Source: Hofstenia miamia (taxonomy: Eukaryota > Xenacoelomorpha > Acoela). From it: a stretch of 64,000 nucleotides of DNA. A program made the position numbers and the translations under genes. Below are positions 58,673 to 64,000 of this stretch, piece by piece (the stretch's first letter is position 1; each line of letters opens with the position of its first letter). A model generated the notes under the pieces. It was not told where the DNA came from. It was given only the letters and a program-made list of their open reading frames with translations, and did not search any database. The stretch lies in NCBI GenBank assembly GCA_004352715.1, contig SCFE01000026.1, positions 1,187,861 to 1,251,860 of the forward strand. The letters are read 5' to 3'.

Positions 58673-59510
58673 TAAGAAAACCTACATATGACACCAAATA
58701 GGAAATCCAGTGGCGAGTTTAGGGATCAAGAAAGGGCGACCACCTCTTTTTTGAGACCAGCTACGAACACTTATTTACTCGAAATTGAAAATAGTCATCA
58801 ATCGATCTGCTGCTAAAAACACGATTTTCATTTTGTTGAGGTCTTTTTTTACTTTAATTTCTACTTTGGCTTTCGTTTTTAAAAAGCTTTTAGTTTATAA
58901 TATTTTTTTCTGTAAAAATGTGTATCGGCTCCCTCCCTCCCCGTTTTAAATGTCCCGCCTCTGAGCAGACGCTCAAAAATCAAAACAATTATTATTATTA
59001 TAANAAATGTGTCAAAGTTATTTGTAATAACATTTGCGGAAAAAACACGCTTTTAAAGTAAACTTCATCTTTAGCGAATTTATTTTGAGTGTAAGTTAAA
59101 GATTTGGTTTACGGTCATGTTAACGTAAAACACCATTTGTTAACGGTGTTTTTAACGTATTGAATTTGGATCACTTCCCTAAGAAAACCTACATATGACA
59201 CCAAATAGGAAATCCAGTGGCGAGTTTAGGGATCAAGAAAGGGCGACCACCTCTTTTTTGAGACCAGCTACGAACACTTATTTACTCGAAATTGAAAATA
59301 GTCATCAATCGATCTGCTGCTAAAAACACGATTTTCATTTTGTTGAGGTCTTTTTTTACTTTAATTTCTACTTTGGCTTTCGTTTTTAAAAAGCTTTTAG
59401 TTTATAATATTTTTTTCTGTAAAAATGTGTATCGGCTCCCTCCCTCCCCGTTTTAAATGTCCCGCCTCTGAGCAGACGCTCAAAAATCAAAACAATTATT
59501 ATTATTATAA
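58498..59510. repeat. Exact 506-bp tandem duplication around one N (likely assembly artefact)
   Basis: 58498-59003 and 59005-59510 appear identical, separated by a single N at 59004. Perfect identity next to an N, in a sequence of old decayed repeats, suggests two overlapping contig ends joined without merging. Confidence 0.85.
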
Positions 59511-59630
59511 ATTTTTTATCACCATAATATCTAAATTTATGTTTGAAATTTTGTACATTGCGCAATTATTTTCCATATTTTGTGTACATCAGCATTTTTT
59601 ACTCTTTTTTCCAAAGTATGCCTACATAGG

Positions 59631-59657
59631 TATTCTATTCTATTCTATTCTATTCTA
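59631..59657 (+). repeat. (TTCTA)n microsatellite
   Basis: Five units of TTCTA, the same pentamer as at the LINE A tail. Confidence 0.85.
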
Positions 59658-60468
59658 TGCTAAGTGAATGTGAAGATAACAAACACAAATTTTATTTGCG
59701 ATATAAGAGAAAAAATCTGTTGTATTCGTATAATACCAGAGTAAGACACATAAACTTTGGTTTCAACTTCACAGTAAATGCTTTCCACAATTAATTTATT
59801 AGCATTTAAAAATTGAAGTATGATATTGGTACCAATTAAATTAATAATACAATTAATGCTTTAGATTTGGCAATTTTTCAGATAACATCTACCAAAATAT
59901 ATAGAAATCAATGCGTAAGTGAGAAAACTACCATTGAAATTAGAAAACCTAATCCCAACGAAATTCGGAAAGCTAAATACAACAGGGCTCTGAACACAAG
60001 GTAGAATTTTTGTTTGGCTGAATATAAAAGTCATAGTAAACTAGGAAGAGGAAGAGACCCATAAAAATCTCCCTATTATTTGGTGAAATTATCTTTAAAA
60101 GCCTACATCAATATATCAGCTGCAGGACTAAGGGGAAGTTAAAATTTTCATTAACGTGTTAACGAGTTAAGTTTTTACTCGTAAATATACGTTAATATCG
60201 ATACTGAGGCAGGGCACGAACAAAGGTTTACGGGCTTCTACTATACGAGCACGGGTTGGGCATGCGGGCTCTGCGTGAATAGGTTTATTCTATATATCGA
60301 TGTATATGTATTTCGTGTAACACTAACCCTTATGTAGATTTATAGTAGAACAATATAGTAAATAAAATATTATGTTAAGACACATAAAATTTACTTTCTT
60401 CATCAATTTTAAAGAGTTACATTTTCACTGTTGTCTTCTGATATTGCATTAATAATATAGTACTTATG

Positions 60469-60657
60469 TACAGATGGGCTCGAATAGCCCGGCAAGATAG
60501 GTTATGTGCTTGCAGTGCAATTCAAACAGAATCCCAGATTGTTTGTGGATGCCCTCTAACCGAACATTTGAGGGATAATTATAAGTTAAATTTTTCTGAT
60601 CTAACAATTTTTTCCAATGTGATCTTGCAGATTAATAATAAAGACATTTCTGTGTGA
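60469..60657 (+). pseudogene. LINE C-terminal fragment (LINE F)
   Basis: The frame reads RWARIARQDRLCACSAIQTE, then IVCGCPLTEHLRDNY and a stop. The pattern R-W-x-R-x-x-R-x-x-R-x-C-x-C-...-E-...-x-x-CPLT-x-x-x-R is the conserved C-terminal region after the RT and thumb in several LINE groups. It is isolated in the GPCR intron, with no RT upstream. Confidence 0.6.
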
Positions 60658-61018
60658 TCAAGGACTATAATCTGCCTCTATTTTTGTCATTCTGTATTTT
60701 TCTGTCACGACTATCTCGTATATTCTGTTACATCTGATTATTTGTCAATAATATATATATATACATTATATTGTAACTACGAACCTTAGGTAAGTAATTT
60801 TAGTTAAATAAAATTTAGCTACGGGCATAACGGACTAAGCATACGGGCACGGACAAACCAACGACCCTATTTTCAAAGGTACCTGCTACCGGCATTGCAC
60901 GTGCATGGGCCCTATCATAGTCGATGTACTTGTAAATTTAACAAAGCAAATAATCGATTGTGTAGATAGTTTATACAGCTATGTTTGCATTTTTGGACTG
61001 TCGACAGTCCGATCTATA

Positions 61019-61729
61019 CTGTAAAACTGGCAAATTCCAGCAACTTTTTTTGCTTCTTTTTGTATTTTTGCCATGTATTTGATAATGAATACGGTTTATA
61101 CCTTTATGAACTGCAGGTTTGGTCTTGTGACCACAATCAAAAAGAAAAATAGTATAAACAATGAAATATATGTATTGCAGAACACGTAGGAAACACGTAC
61201 TTTTAATGAGAAACAAGGGGTAATGTCAGCCACCAACATGAATTTCAGGCAAACTATAAGTTTTTCACCTTAGCAATAGCTGTTAACAATTGAACCCACA
61301 AAGAATACATCACTCGTTCCTTTTTTGCATGTGGCACAGGTCCATAACTTGCACGAAGTGCATTGGACCCAGTCAGATCCATCCTCTCTATGTGGCAAAA
61401 GGTTTGCCGCATATACCACATTCGTCATCAGTGCCATCACTCACTGCATGCACATGAAAGTAATCAGTTCACTTAATACAGTGCACCATGTCCCTGTATC
61501 TCCCTCATTGGCTGCAGCAATCATGAAGGAACCCGGAAAAAGAGCGATATCTATGCATTTGAATTTCTCAAACTAGCTGCAATTATTACTCTCAAATGAT
61601 AAAAACTATAATCAGCATACAGTGTGAGCATCAAATTTTTATTAACCATCAATAAAAGCCAAAGATTATTATTATTTGATAAGTGCCTGACATATAACCC
61701 CTTGTGGCTGACATTTGCCAGTTTTACAG
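61019..61729 (-). mobile_element. pogo/Tc1-superfamily element, internally deleted
   Basis: The ends CTGTAAAACTGGCAAAT and, inverted, the same with one or two changes are flanked by TA at 61017-61018 and 61730-61731. On the minus strand (about 61430-61290) a broken frame reads DECGICGKPFAT, then after a stop DGSDWVQCTSCKLWTCATCK. This is the PHD-like C-x-x-C...W-V-Q-C-x-x-C-x-x-W-x-x-x-x-C module found at the C-terminus of some DDE_1/pogo-type transposases. The catalytic core is missing. The motif CAGCCAC-x-A is repeated near both ends. Confidence 0.78.
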
Positions 61730-61946
61730 TACTAATAATTTATCAATTGTAACGCTTATTTTGATGTTAATTTTCAGCAAGCAGAGCCGAACTGAAACGT
61801 GTAAAAACAATTTTAACTCACACATTATTATTTTTTAACACAGTAACAAGTTAACAAGATAATTTCCAACAAACGTATCTGTAACGCAACAAATATAGAA
61901 CTACATATAACAATGAAATAACTCGACAAGTAAGTGGATATCAGGG

Positions 61947-62431
61947 CAGTGATGATCAGTTTAATTATTTTAACGGATTTTCTCATCTTAAACTATTAAC
62001 TTCGAAGTGAACGGATCCGTTTAATCGATTTCTAGAAAAAGGGTGTGCAATATTCAATTTATAAAATTATAAATCATTTGCACAGGCTTTGCAATCGAGT
62101 TTTTACACTATCCGATTCTTGCGATTCTCAGTCAGTAACTTAGCCTTAAAGAAGGCACGCTCAGCCAAGGCGGGAGATGGAGGTACACAAAGCACAGCTT
62201 TAGCTACCTTCTCTATCTTTGGATATGTTTTCTGTGTTAATGGTAGTTTGAAGTATTCAAAGCAGGTACGTCTTTGTCTACCATTATCTGAAAATTTTCA
62301 CACTGCATGGGAAAACTGTCACGTTTAATATTAAAGCCAGATTTAACACGATAGTTTAAACTCATTCCGTTAGAAATCCGTGTATTTAACTTAACGGATA
62401 GTTTAAACTATAAATTAACTGATCATCACTG
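61947..62431 (-). mobile_element. Second hAT deletion derivative with a C-terminal transposase remnant
   Basis: The ends CAGTGATGATCAGTT are identical inverted repeats over 15 bp. Runs of TTTAAACTAT and TTAACGGAT-like motifs recur subterminally. On the minus strand (about 62225-62085) the sequence reads YPKIEKVAKAVLCVPPSPAL, then AERAFFKAKLLTENRKNRI. This matches the start of the hAT C-terminal region (P-x-L-x-x-x-A-x-x-x-L-x-x-P-x-S-S-A-x-x-ER-x-F). The flanks TATCAGGG and TATACTTC match poorly, so no target duplication is claimed. Confidence 0.75.
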
Positions 62432-62626
62432 TATACTTCGTTGCTAGATATTTAAAATGAAAATGTAGATTTGAGTATATTGTCATAAATACAGTTCCAT
62501 CTATATTACAAGAAGTTTTGACCTAAATTGTGTAAATTCGTTCTTTCAATTTAATCGTACAGTGCAACATTTAGATAACATAGCGTGAGATTTTATTTTC
62601 AAAAATATTTAAACCAATACCTTTAG

Positions 62627-63285
62627 GCATCCAGTTGGAGAATAGAAAGGAATATTTCTGCAAAATAATTTATACGACCACTCGACTACTTTGGTCTGCT
62701 AGTGTTTGGCATGTTATTCTCTTGACATATGAACGTGTGCTCTGCATGTGTTTTCCGATATTGTATCAGCAACTCGGAAAAGTCAAGCATGCTAAAATGG
62801 CTAGTGCGTTTTTAACATTGTTACTAATGGCTGTCAATGCACGAAAGCTCTACTACTTTCGACTGCGCAATCAGCAATGCATTGCTCTTTCCAGTCTCAT
62901 ATTTTACATCTATTATTCATTTTTCGATCACTATCTCTTTATTGGGATTTTACCCATCTTATTGCTGATTGTGGGCAACTTATGTGTAATATGTGGCATT
63001 ATTCGGTGGAGCAAAAAACGAAAAAATGCAGTCAATGAAAAAAACCTGGCAATATTATTATTAATTATTTCCTTTTCATTTTTGGTGTTGTCATCGCTTT
63101 CAAACTATATAGTATACAAAGCTACACAAATTGCAGAAAATGGAAAATCAAATTTGGAAAAACGAAACGTGATGCATTATCAAGCCTCAATTGTTGGTGT
63201 TATTAATTGCTCAAATAATTTCTTTTACTATATTTTTTCATCAAATAATTTTCGAAGGGAATTTTTAAAATTAATTTCCTGCTAA
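62627..63285 (+). CDS. Rhodopsin-class GPCR, exon 2
   Basis: The acceptor CCTTTAG|GCATCC supplies GC to complete a Gly codon begun by the last G of exon 1, and the frame then runs 218 codons to a stop. TM3 starts at Cys89 (YFCKIIYTTTRL) and ends in LTYERVLCMCFP, where E-R-V replaces D/E-R-Y. A Cys in ECL2 (NQQCIAL) can pair with Cys89. TM5 contains ILPILLLIVGN. TM6 (LAILLLIISFSFLVLSSLSN) has no proline, and the usual CWxP-type motif is missing. TM7 reads VINCSNNFFYYIFSSNNFRR, with N-x-F-F-Y-Y in place of NPxxY, a form close to the N-F-x-x-Y of FMRFamide-type receptors. The C-tail is very short. Confidence 0.87.
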
Positions 63286-63475
63286 AAATTTATGTACGTT
63301 CCTCGTACGCATGGACTAAAAATTTCAGGAAATTTAATCTATATTAGCGTACGTATATATACTAAATCTATAAACATTAATTTTTTGTTTATTATTGAAA
63401 CTGGAAGTCCAATTAATCAGGCTTTCACAGCATAATTACTTATATTCAAACATAATTTTTCTATGTTTTTGAATG

Positions 63476-63481
63476 AATAAA
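63476..63481 (+). promoter_or_regulatory. AATAAA poly(A) signal downstream of the GPCR
   Basis: AATAAA lies about 190 nt after the stop codon, a plausible 3' end for the GPCR transcript. Confidence 0.4.
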
Positions 63482-64000
63482 TTTTGCACCGGTAAATGTT
63501 TTTGTGTTGCAAAAGCAAATAACTTCAAATCAACTTTTAATTTTACAATCTTTGAGCACAATTTAATTTAATACATATGTTTCGAAATTCTCTAATAGAA
63601 CGATATTTGAAAGAGCTTGCTGCATGTAAATATTGATTTCAGATTAATTTACTGTAAAAATATACCATTGAATATTTGTAAACATGATCATGTCAAAAAT
63701 AAAATTTAGAGAATCTTTTACTTTTGTGAACAAATATGTACAAAATTTTACAAATTCAAATTACCATTAAAATGATTAAAATGGTGTAAACTTAAAGCAA
63801 ACTGCTGCTGTAATGCACAAGTGCAACATTGCCGTAAGGGATGGCAAGCATCTCTGAGAATTTTCTAAATATGGCTTGCATCCTTTAGAAATTTTGATTA
63901 CATTTCAATTTTGAAAATTGAAAACAAATATTTATAAAACCATTATAGCAAACTAGTTACAAATTTTTGGGTGATTTGGATACAGCAAATGACGTCTACC
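63482..64000. other. Intergenic, nothing recognised
   Basis: AT-rich sequence with no open frame of note. Confidence 0.5.

Larger units (their letters stand above)
57977..60270. mobile_element. Inverted-repeat element, about 2.3 kb
   Basis: AGCCCGCATGCC...CCTTTGTTCGTGCCC at about 57977-58040 is matched, inverted, at about 60209-60270 over some 65 bp with scattered mismatches. The GC-rich arms contrast with the AT-rich interior. No target duplication or transposase was recognised. A related GC-rich fragment (ACGGGCACGGACAAACCAACG) lies at about 60868-60888. The true length is probably about 507 bp shorter because of the false duplication at 58498-59510. Confidence 0.6.
57133..62626 (+). other. 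Intron of the GPCR gene, 5.5 kb
   Basis: The intron begins GTAGGG and ends CCTTTAG. It contains an AT-rich palindromic tract, a 2.3-kb inverted-repeat element, a small MITE, an assembly duplication, a LINE fragment, a pogo-like element and a hAT derivative. No other exon with receptor similarity was seen inside. Confidence 0.8.

Noticed and set aside
59425-59667. 80-codon plus-strand frame in the GPCR intron
   Set aside because: It starts in the duplicated segment and runs through ATT and TTCTA simple repeats.
61325-61576. 83-codon plus-strand frame
   Set aside because: It is the complement of the PHD-like transposase module on the minus strand.
62089-62328. 79-codon plus-strand frame
   Set aside because: It is the opposite strand of the hAT C-terminal remnant, which is the recognisable reading.

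Overview
This is an AT-rich, intron-containing animal nuclear scaffold. There are no operons or bacterial signals. Coding density is very low, introns have GT..AG borders, and simple (AT)n repeats and fossil transposons are abundant. The transposon mix (APE-type LINEs, Penelope-like elements, hAT, Tc1/mariner, piggyBac, P-element-like and pogo-like DNA transposons) fits an invertebrate metazoan. I cannot name the phylum with confidence from sequence alone. The scaffold is draft quality, with four N gaps (13500-14499, 16287-17285, 42819-43161, 45242-45886) and several single Ns, at least one of which (59004) marks a likely false duplication.

Host genes: (1) 1-198, minus strand: the first exon of a rhodopsin-class GPCR that runs off the left edge. 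(2) 22949-26340, plus: a three-exon gene for an acidic B-box zinc-finger/coiled-coil protein of about 289 residues, RBCC-like but without a RING; its second intron holds two copies of a MITE. (3) 32965-33360, minus: a lone homologue of that gene's last exon, in opposite orientation, about 7 kb away. (4) 56901-63285, plus: a two-exon GPCR of about 296 residues, related to the one at the left edge, with a 5.5 kb intron full of transposons. Both splice reconstructions are supported by exact phase matches.

Layout: 1.6-4.5 kb and 6.7-10.7 kb hold two related decayed LINEs with endonuclease and reverse-transcriptase remnants. 11-16.3 kb has unrecognised decayed sequence, a P-element-like transposase exon and a Penelope-like fragment. 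19.4-20.4 kb looks like a decayed LINE ORF1. 27.3-28.4 kb is a broken piggyBac transposase. 30-30.6 kb is a LINE fragment. 36.9-41.0 kb is a nested stack: a LINE split by a 2.1 kb hAT-type element with a perfect 8-bp target duplication, then by a Tc1-type element at a TA. 42.5-49.9 kb is almost wall-to-wall transposons. 53.9-54.5 and 61.9-62.4 kb are short hAT derivatives that each keep the transposase C-terminal dimerisation region. 55.8-56.3 kb is a MITE carrying a 90-bp tandem repeat.

I see no RNA-gene cluster, CRISPR array, operon or clearly new multi-gene system. The best leads are the GPCR pair with its unusual TM6, the B-box gene with a one-exon inverted homologue, and the terminal-repeat families defined here by their own target duplications.
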